A DNA stretch of 64,000 nt, from positions 124,001 to 188,000 of the forward strand of contig CAZAER010000001.1 in NCBI GenBank assembly GCA_964484195.1, read 5' to 3'. Positions 35,177 to 43,684 of this stretch are shown here, piece after piece. The notes under the pieces are model-generated. The model made no database searches and was not told the origin of the DNA. It saw only the letters and a program-made list of their open reading frames with translations. How positions within the stretch are numbered: position 1 is the stretch's first letter; every line of letters starts with the position of its first letter. Position numbers and translations under genes: made by a program. Source of the stretch: JALHOP01 sp964484195 (lineage in GTDB: Bacteria; Myxococcota; XYA12-FULL-58-9; JALHOP01).

Positions 35177-36058
35177 ATGTCGATTCGCCTGCTCATCAGC
35201 TGCGCCCTGGTGGCGCTTTGCGCTTGTGGAAACGTCGTGAGCGGCGAGCCCGGCGACGAGCTCGAGCCGATCATCAACGACGATGATACTGGCGACGACC
35301 CCGGACCTGCGCCCGGACCAGGCCCGGCGCCCGGCCCAGCACCCACCAACCCACCTCCAGAAGAAGAAGAGCCGGCCCCCAATACCTTTCCCGGCGAGCC
35401 GCTCTCCTTCACGCTCGGCCAAGCGCTCGAGCTCGACAGCGGCACCAGCCCCTATTGGGTGGTTATGCCGAGCACCTACGACCGGAGCCACAACACGCCG
35501 ACGCAGCTCTACGTGTATTTGCACGGCTGCGGTGGTTACAGCAGCGGCGACGTCTGGGCTGCGAGCAACGGCAATACCGAGTGGATCGGCATGGCACCTG
35601 GCGGCGCCGAAGGGGGCTGTTGGGACGACCAGGCTCAATTCGCGGACCTCGTGATGGACGCCATCGCGGACCTGAAGACACATTTCAACATCGACCCGAA
35701 GCGCGTGCACATCGGCGGCTACTCGTCGGGGGGCGACCTCGCGTATTACACCGCATTTCGCCACGCGGGCGCCTTCGCCGGCATCCTCTGCACCAACTCG
35801 ATTCCGGCTTACAGCGCATCTGGGCTCAACACGGGGATGGCAGCCGCCTCCTGGAAGCTCAACATCGTGCATCTCTCGCAGACCAGCGACAGCGTGTATG
35901 CCATCGCCGACGTCCGCACGCGTTTCCAGGTGCTCCGCGACAACGGCTTTCCCGTGCTCCACATCGAGCGGCCCGGCGCGCACTACGACGGCAACACCAC
36001 CGCTTACCGCAACGAGCTCGTGCACCCGCACCTCGAGGACGGCTGGGAAGCTCCCTAG
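35177..36058 (+). CDS. PHB-depolymerase/feruloyl-esterase-like lipoprotein, paralogue 4
   Basis: 293 residues. Lipobox LCAC, then an acidic and Pro/Gly-Pro linker of about 55 residues ending in a Glu run, then the hydrolase domain with YLHGCGG, GGYSSGGD, TSDSVY (acid Asp kept, neighbours changed) and GAHYDGNT. The stop TAG is directly followed by the ATG of the exonuclease gene, so the two are translationally linked. Start ATG 35177 begins the signal peptide (MSIRLLISCALVALCAC). Confidence 0.87.
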   Translation: MSIRLLISCALVALCACGNVVSGEPGDELEPIINDDDTGDDPGPAPGPGPAPGPAPTNPPPEEEEPAPNTFPGEPLSFTLGQALELDSGTSPYWVVMPSTYDRSHNTPTQLYVYLHGCGGYSSGDVWAASNGNTEWIGMAPGGAEGGCWDDQAQFADLVMDAIADLKTHFNIDPKRVHIGGYSSGGDLAYYTAFRHAGAFAGILCTNSIPAYSASGLNTGMAAASWKLNIVHLSQTSDSVYAIADVRTRFQVLRDNGFPVLHIERPGAHYDGNTTAYRNELVHPHLEDGWEAP

Positions 36059-36577
36059 ATGTACATCATGGTGGACGTCGAGTCCGACGGCCCGATCCCC
36101 GGCGACTACTCGATGGTCTGCTTCGGCGCTGTGGCGGTAGAGCCGTCGCTATCGCGGACGTTCTACGGACGCACGCGTCCGATCTCCGACCGCTGGCTGC
36201 CCGAAGCTCTCGCGATCTCCGGTTTCACGCGGCAGCAAACCCTGACCTTCGACGAGCCCGCCGAGGTGATGGATGGCTTTGCGAAGTGGCTCGAGGCGCT
36301 GCAGTCGCGTCGGCTCGTCTTCATCTCCGACAACAACGGCTACGACTGGAGCTTCGTCAATTGGTACTTCCATCACTATCTCGGGCGTAATCCGTTCGGA
36401 TTCTCCTCGCAGAACCTCAACTCGCTCTACAAGGGGCTCACGAAGAACGAGGTCGCGAGCTTCAAGGCATTGCGCCGCACCGAGCACACTCATCACCCGG
36501 TGGACGACGCCAAGGGCAACGCCGAAGCTATGCTCGCGATGGCGGAGCAGCACGGGCTCGCGATCAGCGTGAAGTGA
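36059..36577 (+). CDS. DEDDh-type 3'-5' exonuclease domain protein
   Basis: 172 residues, RNase T/DnaQ-like fold. MVDVESDG gives the first Asp and Glu, ISDNNGYDWSFVNWYF the second Asp, and HHPVDDAKGNAEA the His and final Asp of DEDDh enzymes. Cytosolic, single domain. It starts immediately after the stop codon of the esterase lipoprotein with no spacer, which is odd for genes whose products act in different compartments. Substrate (RNA or DNA ends) not predictable. Confidence 0.85.
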   Translation: MYIMVDVESDGPIPGDYSMVCFGAVAVEPSLSRTFYGRTRPISDRWLPEALAISGFTRQQTLTFDEPAEVMDGFAKWLEALQSRRLVFISDNNGYDWSFVNWYFHHYLGRNPFGFSSQNLNSLYKGLTKNEVASFKALRRTEHTHHPVDDAKGNAEAMLAMAEQHGLAISVK

Positions 36578-36590
36578 TTCGTCGCTGCAA

Positions 36591-37190
36591 TCAGTTCGGA
36601 GCGCCTTCGAGCTGCGTCACGTGTTTGTCGATGCGGGTGCGCGCCGCCCCGAGCTGCTGGCGCAACGCGTGGGTTTGTCGCTCGATCTCGCGAAAGCTCT
36701 GTGCGACCGCGGCAGCGTGTACCTCGTCCGCGGTGGCAATAAGGCCCTCGAGCTGCGAGCTGATCTGGCGTGCGGTCACCACCGCAGCAGCGCGGGCCTC
36801 GTTGGCTGGTGCCCTCGTTTGAGCCTCGACGAGCTGCTGCATCGAGGTGTTGATCTCCGAGGCCAGTCGCCCGAGGTCGCTATAGCGGGCAGCGAGCGTC
36901 TCGTGCGCATCGCGGCGGGCGACGAGCTCGTCGGCGCGTGCTCGAAGCACCTCGGCTTGCTGTTGCTGCCGTTGCGCGAGCCCCCCGATGGCGCCCATGA
37001 GCGCTTGGAGGCGGACCGTGAGTTGCTCCTCCATGGCGCCGACCTGGGAGAGCGCTTCGGTCGTCTTGCGGATGTTGTCGAGGTCGTCGAGTGGTAGCTT
37101 CTGCGCTTTCCGCGCCAAGGCGTCGAGCTCTTCGAGCTGCTCTTCGAGGGCGACGGCCGCATCTACGAGTGGGCTGTTCTTCTTGCTCAT
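36591..37190 (-). CDS. Coiled-coil protein of unknown function
   Basis: 199 residues, almost entirely helical and rich in Ala, Glu, Gln and Arg, with heptad-like stretches (LEEQLEELDALARKAQKL, RLQALMGAIGGLAQRQQQQ, SFREIERQTHALRQQLG). No signal peptide, no membrane segment and no catalytic motif. Start ATG 37190 (MSKKNSPLVD). Convergent with the exonuclease gene. Confidence 0.68.
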   Translation of the reverse strand: MSKKNSPLVDAAVALEEQLEELDALARKAQKLPLDDLDNIRKTTEALSQVGAMEEQLTVRLQALMGAIGGLAQRQQQQAEVLRARADELVARRDAHETLAARYSDLGRLASEINTSMQQLVEAQTRAPANEARAAAVVTARQISSQLEGLIATADEVHAAAVAQSFREIERQTHALRQQLGAARTRIDKHVTQLEGAPN

Positions 37191-37236
37191 CCGAGCAGCT
37201 CTCTACTGCACTGCCCGGCGAACCGCCATGCCTGCG

Positions 37237-37271
37237 GGTCTACGAGCACGGGTTGTGCGTGCTCGTAGACC
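37237..37271. terminator. Perfect 13-bp hairpin downstream of the beta-helix lipoprotein gene
   Basis: GGTCTACGAGCAC (37237-37249) is the exact inverse of GTGCTCGTAGACC (37259-37271), with a 9-nt loop. It begins 12 nt beyond the stop of the 37283-39091 gene and lies between two minus-strand genes. No T-run follows, so it is either a hairpin-only terminator or a transcript-stabilising structure. Confidence 0.6.
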
Positions 37272-37282
37272 GTTCGTCTTTG

Positions 37283-39091
37283 CTACGGTCGCGGAATCGC
37301 GCCGTGCACGACCAGCGCGCCGTTCTCGATGGTGCACCAGTTGACGTTCTCCCACTGCTGAATGGCGGGTGTCCCCGGGCTCATGAGAATCGGGTTGTAA
37401 CCGAACGAGTGATTGCTCGCGCCGGTGCCGTAAAAGCAGACGTCTTTCAGGTAGACCGATCCTGGCCGGCCGTCGGTGTGGAAGCGAAGGCCGTAGGGGC
37501 CGCCCCAAAAGAGGACGTTGGTCAGGTGCAGCTCCAAGGCGTAGTAGTCGGCGACGAACAGACCTGCCGTCGCGGCGCCGTTGTAGGCGCGGATCGTCGT
37601 GTTGCTGACGTTCATGACCGACGGCGAGTTGTTGGGGTTGTAACACTGAATGGTGTCGGCATGGTCGTCGCCAACGCCTTTCGCCTCGAGCCAGCTGTCG
37701 ACGATGTTCATCGTCGCGTTGCTGCCGGCACAGCGATACCCCTCACGCACGCCGCCGTTCGTGCCGTCTCCGCCAAGGCGGACACGTGACACGGTGGTCG
37801 TGCCGTTGCTGCAGTTGTTCGTGAGGACCGCGTTTCCGTTGTTGACCGCCGTGATACTGCGGTCCGCGACGGTGGTGCCGCATCCGAGTGAGGTCGGGTT
37901 GCCTGGCGCCGCGCTCGCGAAGAACTCCTGGTCCGCATAGCTGTAGGGGAATCGATGATCCCCGCCGCCGTTGCCGCCGCCACCGGGGATCGGCGAGCCG
38001 GTCGGGGCACCGCCCATCACACGCGCTTCCAGCACCGAGTTCCAATCGTTGGCGTTCGTGCCGTTGGCGATGAGGCGTACGTAGCGAGCGTCGGCGTTCG
38101 CGAAGTCGTACGACTCGAGCACCGTGCTCGTGCCGCTCGAGCTCCCCGAATAGACCTCCGAGAAGAACGAGCCGTCGTTCGAGAGGGCGATATCGAACGA
38201 TGCGACGCGCGAGTTGCCCATGTACCAAGCGAGGGCGACGGAACAAATGTTGCGCGTCGCGCCGAGGTCGAGCGTGAGGGTCGCGCCGACGCCTTGGCCA
38301 GACCAGCGCGTCGCGTAGTTGTTGTCGAGCACGTTGGCGGCGACGTTCGGATCTTGGAAGGTGCTCACCGACGCGGTCACCGAGGTCTGCACCGCGCAGG
38401 CGTTGCTGACCGTCACCGTGATCACCGTCGACGTCTTCTGATTGCCCGCCGCATCGCGGGCGCGCGCGGAGACGGTGTGCGTCCCGTTCGATAGCAGCGC
38501 CGTGTCCCAGGCGATCTCGTAAGGGGCGGTCGCGTCTTCGGCAGCGAACGCCGCGCCATCGATCAAGAACTGCACGCCGGCCACTCCAACGTTGTCCGAG
38601 GCGGTGGCGCGGACCGTGACGGTTCCGCTGACGCTAGCCGACGCGGTGGGCGCGCTGATGCTGATCGTGGGGGCGGTCGCGTCCGCGGCGCCACCCGTCG
38701 TGGTGAACGTGAGATCCGCCGAGGTCGCGAGATTCCCGGCGCCGTCGAGAGACTTCACGCGGTAGTGGTAGAGGGTGCCGGCGCTGAGCCCAGCGAGCGT
38801 CACCTTGTGCGTGAGCGCCAGGCCGTAGAGAGGCGTCGTTTGGCCATAGCTCGTCGTCGTGCCGTATTGAACGTGCGAGGTCGCGAGCTCGTCCGTGCCC
38901 CATGCGACGACCGCGCTGTTCACCGTGATCTGGGTGACGCCGATCCCTTGGAGCAAGGGTGCCGTTGCGTCGGCCGCGCCGACGTCGAGGCTCGTGTCGT
39001 CTTCGTGCTGGATGCCGCTTTCTACGATGTTGCCGCAGGCGACGGAGCACACGAGTGCAACGCCGAATGCAGTCGAGGCTGCATAGCGCAT
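37283..39091 (-). CDS. Multidomain lipoprotein: FN3, Ig-like, F5/8C-type domain and C-terminal beta-helix
   Basis: 602 residues. Lipobox SVAC (Cys19) and an Asp-containing linker; FN3 domain (about 45-130, LSAGTLYHYRVKSLDGAGN); bacterial Ig-like domain (about 140-230, ISISAPTASASVSGTVTV); an F5/8 type C/discoidin-like carbohydrate-binding domain (about 235-365, NNYATRWSGQG); a Gly-rich hinge; then a right-handed beta-helix region resembling a pectate-lyase-like fold (about 380-602, MNIVDSWLEAKG and RFHTDGRPG). The last 210 residues are homologous to the lipoprotein at 41878-42657. Likely a surface polysaccharide-binding or -degrading protein. Divergent from the sigma-factor operon. Confidence 0.85.
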   Translation of the reverse strand: MRYAASTAFGVALVCSVACGNIVESGIQHEDDTSLDVGAADATAPLLQGIGVTQITVNSAVVAWGTDELATSHVQYGTTTSYGQTTPLYGLALTHKVTLAGLSAGTLYHYRVKSLDGAGNLATSADLTFTTTGGAADATAPTISISAPTASASVSGTVTVRATASDNVGVAGVQFLIDGAAFAAEDATAPYEIAWDTALLSNGTHTVSARARDAAGNQKTSTVITVTVSNACAVQTSVTASVSTFQDPNVAANVLDNNYATRWSGQGVGATLTLDLGATRNICSVALAWYMGNSRVASFDIALSNDGSFFSEVYSGSSSGTSTVLESYDFANADARYVRLIANGTNANDWNSVLEARVMGGAPTGSPIPGGGGNGGGDHRFPYSYADQEFFASAAPGNPTSLGCGTTVADRSITAVNNGNAVLTNNCSNGTTTVSRVRLGGDGTNGGVREGYRCAGSNATMNIVDSWLEAKGVGDDHADTIQCYNPNNSPSVMNVSNTTIRAYNGAATAGLFVADYYALELHLTNVLFWGGPYGLRFHTDGRPGSVYLKDVCFYGTGASNHSFGYNPILMSPGTPAIQQWENVNWCTIENGALVVHGAIPRP

Positions 39092-39196
39092 GGGTCATCT
39101 CCCGGAATGAGTGAGTGGTCCTTTGCCTTCCTCCCGATGTGGGCAAAGTTAAAAAAGAAGTGCCGTCCGCGACAGCGGTGCGTTATCAACGTGCTG

Positions 39197-40084
39197 ATGG
39201 GACTCGTCGTGGTGCTCTCTGCTCTGCTCGCGGCGAATGAACCGGTGTTGTGTGTCGACGCCGACACGGCGCTCGCGGACGACATCGTCGATGCCGTGCG
39301 TGTCCGCATGGCCGAGCGACCTGTCCGCGTCATGCGCTGCGACCCCTCGGAAGAGCCGCCCACATGGCGCGTCACGGCGCGCCCGACTGGCGACGACGTG
39401 CTCTCGCTCGCCATCGACGGCGCCGTGACCTGGAGCCAAGACCTCGACGTCCACGCGATGCGTGCCGCCGAGTCGAGTCGTCTGGTTGCATTGCACGTCG
39501 TCGAGGCGGTTCGTGAGTCAGTGTCCGCTTTGGCGGTGCCAGTGGAGCCGGCCGCGCCGGTCGCCGAGACTCAGGTGCCGCCACCCTCGGTGTTGGCTCT
39601 CGAGCTTCAGGTGGGGCCGGTCCTCGGTGCCGATCCGTTCGCTGTCATCGGGCAGGTGCAGCTCGCGGGGAAGTGGCAGCGCGAGGACACGAGCTTCTTG
39701 GGGACGGTGGCGGCGCGGACCATGGACGGAGGTCGCCGTCTGGATGTCGCGGCTAGCGGCTTCGAGCTCCATCTCGAATTCGCCGGGCGAAAACGGTTCT
39801 GGCAGCACACGGATCTCGGGCTCCACCTCCGCGGCAGGGCTGCGCGCGTTACCATCTCCGGATCGAACCCCGATGTCCGCAACGGCGTACGCACCTATTT
39901 CGACTATGGTGCCGGGGCATCGGCGCTCCAGTGGCTCTGGCGGGGGGAGCGTCTGGCGGTTGGGCTCGTGGTGCAGGCGACGGGGTGGTTGCGCCCGCAC
40001 TGGCTCTCGGTCGAGGGCCAGGAGCTCCTAAGGCAGCCCAGGATCGACGTTTTTCTCGGACCCGTGCTCGAGCTCCAACTCTAG
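39197..40084 (+). CDS. Exported protein of unknown function upstream of ECF sigma factor
   Basis: 295 residues from ATG 39197 (MGLVVVLSALLAAN). A longer start at ATG 39137 would add a basic segment (KLKKK...RQR) in front of the same hydrophobic stretch and make a more normal signal peptide; neither has a clear ribosome binding site. The mature protein has an N-terminal alpha/beta part and a C-terminal Gly-rich beta region. No family recognised. It lies one base upstream of the sigma-factor gene, so it is probably co-transcribed. Confidence 0.65.
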   Translation: MGLVVVLSALLAANEPVLCVDADTALADDIVDAVRVRMAERPVRVMRCDPSEEPPTWRVTARPTGDDVLSLAIDGAVTWSQDLDVHAMRAAESSRLVALHVVEAVRESVSALAVPVEPAAPVAETQVPPPSVLALELQVGPVLGADPFAVIGQVQLAGKWQREDTSFLGTVAARTMDGGRRLDVAASGFELHLEFAGRKRFWQHTDLGLHLRGRAARVTISGSNPDVRNGVRTYFDYGAGASALQWLWRGERLAVGLVVQATGWLRPHWLSVEGQELLRQPRIDVFLGPVLELQL

Positions 40085-40085
40085 G

Positions 40086-40736
40086 ATGCGTTTCCTTTTT
40101 AAAGCGCAGCGGACGCGGAGGATGAGCTCTGTGGACGCCGGCGTGGCTAGGAGTGTGGGCCAAGGTGACCGTTCGGGGGAGGCGGCCTCCGACTGGGCGC
40201 TGGTGTCTCGAAGCGTCGAGGGCGACGAACGGGCATTCGCGGAGCTCTATGAGCGCCACGCGCCTGCGTTGTCGCGCCGGCTGCTGCGCATGCTGGGCCG
40301 CCCCGACGAGGTGAGCGACGTCATGCAGGTGACCTTTCTCGAGCTGCATCGCGCCCTCGAACGCTACGAGGCGGACCGACCCTTCGGCGCCTGGCTCCAC
40401 GGGTTTGCGTTTTTCGTCGCCGCCCGGCACTTGAAAGCGAAGCGTCGCCGGTGGTGGTTGCGGCCGGGGAGTGACGCGGAGCTCGACACGGCACGCGCCA
40501 AGACGTCGAGCCCGGAAGACCAAGCCGACCAGCGGGCGCTGGTGCGAACGGTCTATGCGATCCTCGATACCCTGCCAGCGAAGAAGCGCTTGGCCTTCAC
40601 GATGCACGTGTTCGAAGGCATGACGTTGACGGAGATTGGTGAGCTCACCGGTGATTCTCCGCAAACGGTGCGTGCGCGCGTCGAGAGCGCCCGCGAGAAG
40701 ATCCAGAAGCGTCTGGGAAATGGAGGCAAGTCGTGA
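40086..40736 (+). CDS. ECF-subfamily RNA polymerase sigma factor
   Basis: 216 residues (or 204 from ATG 40122). Region 2: AFAELYERHAPAL, DEVSDVMQVTFLELHRAL and the aromatic -10 recognition part RPFGAWLHGFA. Region 4: LPAKKRLAFTMHVFEGMTLTEIGELTG followed by a helix-turn-helix SPQTVRARVESARE. It overlaps the FecR-type gene by GTGA, the usual layout of a sigma/anti-sigma pair. Likely drives its own operon and perhaps the divergent beta-helix lipoprotein gene. Confidence 0.92.
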   Translation: MRFLFKAQRTRRMSSVDAGVARSVGQGDRSGEAASDWALVSRSVEGDERAFAELYERHAPALSRRLLRMLGRPDEVSDVMQVTFLELHRALERYEADRPFGAWLHGFAFFVAARHLKAKRRRWWLRPGSDAELDTARAKTSSPEDQADQRALVRTVYAILDTLPAKKRLAFTMHVFEGMTLTEIGELTGDSPQTVRARVESAREKIQKRLGNGGKS

Positions 40737-41881
40737 AGCCCGAAGACGGTGCGGAGCTCTACGACGCCGCGATGGAGGCGACGCGCAACGAGACCCAGGC
40801 TGGTCTCGGAGATGCGGAGCTCCGCTCTGTCCGCGATAGCGTGATGCGTGGGTTGCGCGAACGCCGCGAGTCTCGAGGTTGGCGTTGGCCGTGGCTGATG
40901 CCGCTCGTGACTGCCGCAGCGGCGGCCGTGCTCGTGGTGCTGCTCTGGCCGCGGCTGGTCGAGCGCGTCATCGAGGAGCCGCCGGTGCGCTTGGTGGTGC
41001 GCAGCGGTGAGGTGAGATTCGCTGGAGCCGGTGAGGCCGCCATGGCGCGGGAGGGCGCGCGTGTCGACGTACCCGCGCGGGCTCGCGCCCACATGGAGAA
41101 GGGCGAGGTGGCGTTCACGGTCGCGCCGCGTCCACGAGAGACCGAGCCTTTTCGCGTCCAGGTCGGACGTGACGAGGTCGTGGTCTACGGTGCTCAGTTC
41201 GCGGTCTTCGCCGAAGAGGCGCGCGTCGAGCGTGTGACCGTCAGCGAAGGGGTGGTCGAGCTCATGCTCGATGGTGAAGCGTCGAGTCGCACGCTGCGAA
41301 CGGGTGAGTCGTTCATCCGACAAGCACCCTCGGCCGCCGCCGACAGCATTCACGAGCCGGCTCGGGCACCGCGGCGTCAGCATGCTCAGGCTCGAACGCG
41401 CGAGGTGCCAGCCGGCGCGTCGTGGGAGGCGGCGATGAACAGCTTGCGCGCCGAGCACTGCGACACCTTGCGACTTCAGGTTACTGACCTCGTAAAGAGC
41501 AGCAAGTTTGCCGAGGACAAAGCGCAGGCTTTGCTGCTCGATGCCGAGTGCGCCGTCCGCACCGGCGACAAGCAGGGGGCGGTGACGCGCTACGAGAAGG
41601 TGACGCGCGAGTATCCCTGGACAGCCAGCGCCGAGACCGCGCTGTTCGAAGTCGCCACGATCCAGAACGACGTCGCGTCCGCTGAAGCGTATTTGCGGCT
41701 CTATCCTCGTGGGCGCTTCGCCGACGCCGCGAGCTTCCGGCGCTGCGAGCTGCTCGTGCGTTCCTCGACGATTGTGGAGGCGCGGGATTGCCTCGAGGCT
41801 TATCTCCGAGATTTTCCGCAAGGCGTCAAAGCCGATGCGGCGATGGACTACCTGCGACGCATCGCGGAAGGAGCACGATGA
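40733..41881 (+). CDS. FecR-type anti-sigma/transducer protein with C-terminal TPR-like region
   Basis: 382 residues. Cytosolic N-terminus (1-50) that could bind the sigma factor, one transmembrane helix (about 52-72, WLMPLVTAAAAAVLVVLLW), and a periplasmic FecR domain (about 85-195: RLVVRSGEVRF, FRVQVGRDEVVVYGAQFAVFA, VSEGVVELML). The C-terminal 150 residues form TPR-like helices (KSSKFAEDKAQALLLDAECA, SAEAYLRLYPRGRFADAA). Start GTG 40733 overlaps the sigma stop; its end overlaps the next gene by ATGA. The role as regulator is inferred from layout and domain. Confidence 0.87.
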   Translation: MKPEDGAELYDAAMEATRNETQAGLGDAELRSVRDSVMRGLRERRESRGWRWPWLMPLVTAAAAAVLVVLLWPRLVERVIEEPPVRLVVRSGEVRFAGAGEAAMAREGARVDVPARARAHMEKGEVAFTVAPRPRETEPFRVQVGRDEVVVYGAQFAVFAEEARVERVTVSEGVVELMLDGEASSRTLRTGESFIRQAPSAAADSIHEPARAPRRQHAQARTREVPAGASWEAAMNSLRAEHCDTLRLQVTDLVKSSKFAEDKAQALLLDAECAVRTGDKQGAVTRYEKVTREYPWTASAETALFEVATIQNDVASAEAYLRLYPRGRFADAASFRRCELLVRSSTIVEARDCLEAYLRDFPQGVKADAAMDYLRRIAEGAR

Positions 41882-42657
41882 GAACGTGCATGGTCGTCAC
41901 CGTGCTGACCTTGGCCACGGCGTGCGGACGTGGCGGCTTCGGCTCCATTCAAGACGAGCTTGTCGAATGCTGGCCCGATTGCGACGACGACAGCGTGGGA
42001 GACGATGACACACAGCTCCACCCGTTCCCGTTCGCGTTCGACGACCCCGATTTCTTCGCGCAAGTCACCGCGTCGCCCGCGCTCGCTGTCGCTTGTGAAT
42101 CTTTGGCGGACCTTTCGATCACCGATTCCGGCTCCGGATCCGCCGTCTTCAATGCCTGCGACGGGAGCACCAGCATCATCACCCGTGTCCGCGTTGGCGG
42201 AGGAAGTATCACCGACGGCTATCGCTGCCGCGGCACGGGAACCATGAACATCGTCGACAGCTGGATCGAATCGCGGGGCGGCGATGCTCTGCAATGTTTC
42301 GACCCGAACAACTCCCCAACCGCGACCTTGAACATCAGCGGTACGACCTTGAGCGCGCTTCCCGGGACGGACGCCGCAGTCTTCATCGCCGATGCGTTCG
42401 CAGTCGATGTCCATCTGACCAACGTGCTCATCCGCGGTGGTGGCTATGGCTTGCGTTTCCACACCGACGGCCGACCCGGCACGCTCGCGCTCCAAGATGT
42501 GTGCTTCTCCGGAGAAAGCGACAGCGCGCACTCGTTCGACTTCCTGCCGTTCTTGCTCGATCCGACGCGCCCGACCATCACCACCTGGAACAACGTCCGC
42601 TGGTGCACGATCGAGAACGGACAGCTGATGGTGCACGGGCTCATCCCGGCGCCCTGA
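41878..42657 (+). CDS. Beta-helix lipoprotein, output of sigma/FecR operon
   Basis: 259 residues. Lipobox ATAC (Cys16), an acidic linker with a DDDSVGDDD run, then a parallel beta-helix-like domain homologous to the C-terminal part of the 37283-39091 protein: shared blocks include MNIVDSW, PNNSPT, DVHLTNVLIRGGGYGLRF, HTDGRPG, and the final IENGQLMVHGLIPAP. Start ATG 41878 overlaps the FecR-gene stop. The related domain fused to carbohydrate-binding modules next door suggests a polysaccharide substrate, but I see no proven catalytic residues. Confidence 0.83.
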   Translation: MRTCMVVTVLTLATACGRGGFGSIQDELVECWPDCDDDSVGDDDTQLHPFPFAFDDPDFFAQVTASPALAVACESLADLSITDSGSGSAVFNACDGSTSIITRVRVGGGSITDGYRCRGTGTMNIVDSWIESRGGDALQCFDPNNSPTATLNISGTTLSALPGTDAAVFIADAFAVDVHLTNVLIRGGGYGLRFHTDGRPGTLALQDVCFSGESDSAHSFDFLPFLLDPTRPTITTWNNVRWCTIENGQLMVHGLIPAP

Positions 42658-42660
42658 CGC

Positions 42661-43614
42661 TCAGCGAACGGCGGTCGAACGATAGATACGGAAGCCCGGT
42701 GCTTCGGGGCGCCAAGAGACGATGTAAATCTCGCAAGCGTCTTCGCTCTCGAAGACGTAAGGCTCGCCGTCGAAACCGGGAGAGTTGAGCTCCGGGACTG
42801 GGCTGGCATTGGTGAATGGGCCCGATGGCGTCAGGCGGCTCGCGCTCCAGATCTCCGATGTCGATTCGGCGTTGGGGGCGGCGGTGGCGCTGGCGAACAG
42901 CACGATGCGTTTGTCCGGTGAGAGCCAAGGCGCGCTGTCGTCCTCCGTCGTGAGACCTTCGACGGGCGCCGCCGCGGTGAAGTCCTCGTCGAGGAGCGCT
43001 CGCTCGCTCATATAGATGCTGCGCCGCGGGTCAGCGACGGTGGAGGCGGCGAAGATCAACGCGTCGCCGCCGGCGTTAAGGCGAGGATCGATGATCACCT
43101 CGTAGTCGAGGCTGACGGCGCTGGCTCGCCAGCTGAGTGGCGAGACCTTCATGTCCGCTAAAGCGATCACGTACGTGCCCGGAGGGATGCCTTGGGCGGG
43201 GTAGTTCCCGAACGCAGCCGCGATACCAATCGCCGTAAGCGGCTGATAGCCGAAGGTCGTCACTCCCGCCGGATTCACGTCGCCGCCGAGCACCTCGATC
43301 TGGTCAAAGCTCGAGCCTATGGACGGGCGGTGCAGCACGTAGATGTCCCAGGGGCCTGCGATGTCGGTCGCCACATAGAGCGACAAGCCGTCTTCGGAGA
43401 GAATGGGGTCGAAGAAATTGGTGTTGATGTTGGCGCGTTGGGTTTCGAGCAACGCATCGACATCGGGCAGCGCCTGGGGCGCCGGCCAGGTCCACGACCC
43501 CAAAGCGAGGCCGCACAACGTCGGTGTGGTGGGCTCGATGGGCTGGGGATTGGGCAGGGACGTGCGACCGCACCCGCCCATGAGGGCGACGACGGCGACC
43601 CCCAAGGCGTACAT
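42661..43614 (-). CDS. Lipoprotein with PD40/TolB-like beta-propeller repeats
   Basis: 317 residues. Signal LGVAVVALMGGC with lipobox Cys. The mature part shows WD40-like PD40 blade motifs: PILSEDGLSLYVATDIAGPWDIYV, IDPRLNAGGDALIFAAS, WLSPDKRIVLFAS and the final EIYIVSWRPEAPGFRIY, as in many myxobacterial secreted propellers. Binding or sensing role unknown. Start ATG 43614 begins the signal; convergent with the beta-helix lipoprotein gene. Confidence 0.8.
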   Translation of the reverse strand: MYALGVAVVALMGGCGRTSLPNPQPIEPTTPTLCGLALGSWTWPAPQALPDVDALLETQRANINTNFFDPILSEDGLSLYVATDIAGPWDIYVLHRPSIGSSFDQIEVLGGDVNPAGVTTFGYQPLTAIGIAAAFGNYPAQGIPPGTYVIALADMKVSPLSWRASAVSLDYEVIIDPRLNAGGDALIFAASTVADPRRSIYMSERALLDEDFTAAAPVEGLTTEDDSAPWLSPDKRIVLFASATAAPNAESTSEIWSASRLTPSGPFTNASPVPELNSPGFDGEPYVFESEDACEIYIVSWRPEAPGFRIYRSTAVR

Positions 43615-43684
43615 GCCCCGGCAACCTTGACCTGTCGATCGCACCACCGAAGAGCTTGCCATGGCTGACGCCCGGGGGCCTCTC

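Noticed and set aside
40553..41821. Long antisense frame over the sigma/FecR genes
   Set aside because: It is Arg/His-rich shadow translation without any family motif, while the plus strand has well-supported domains.
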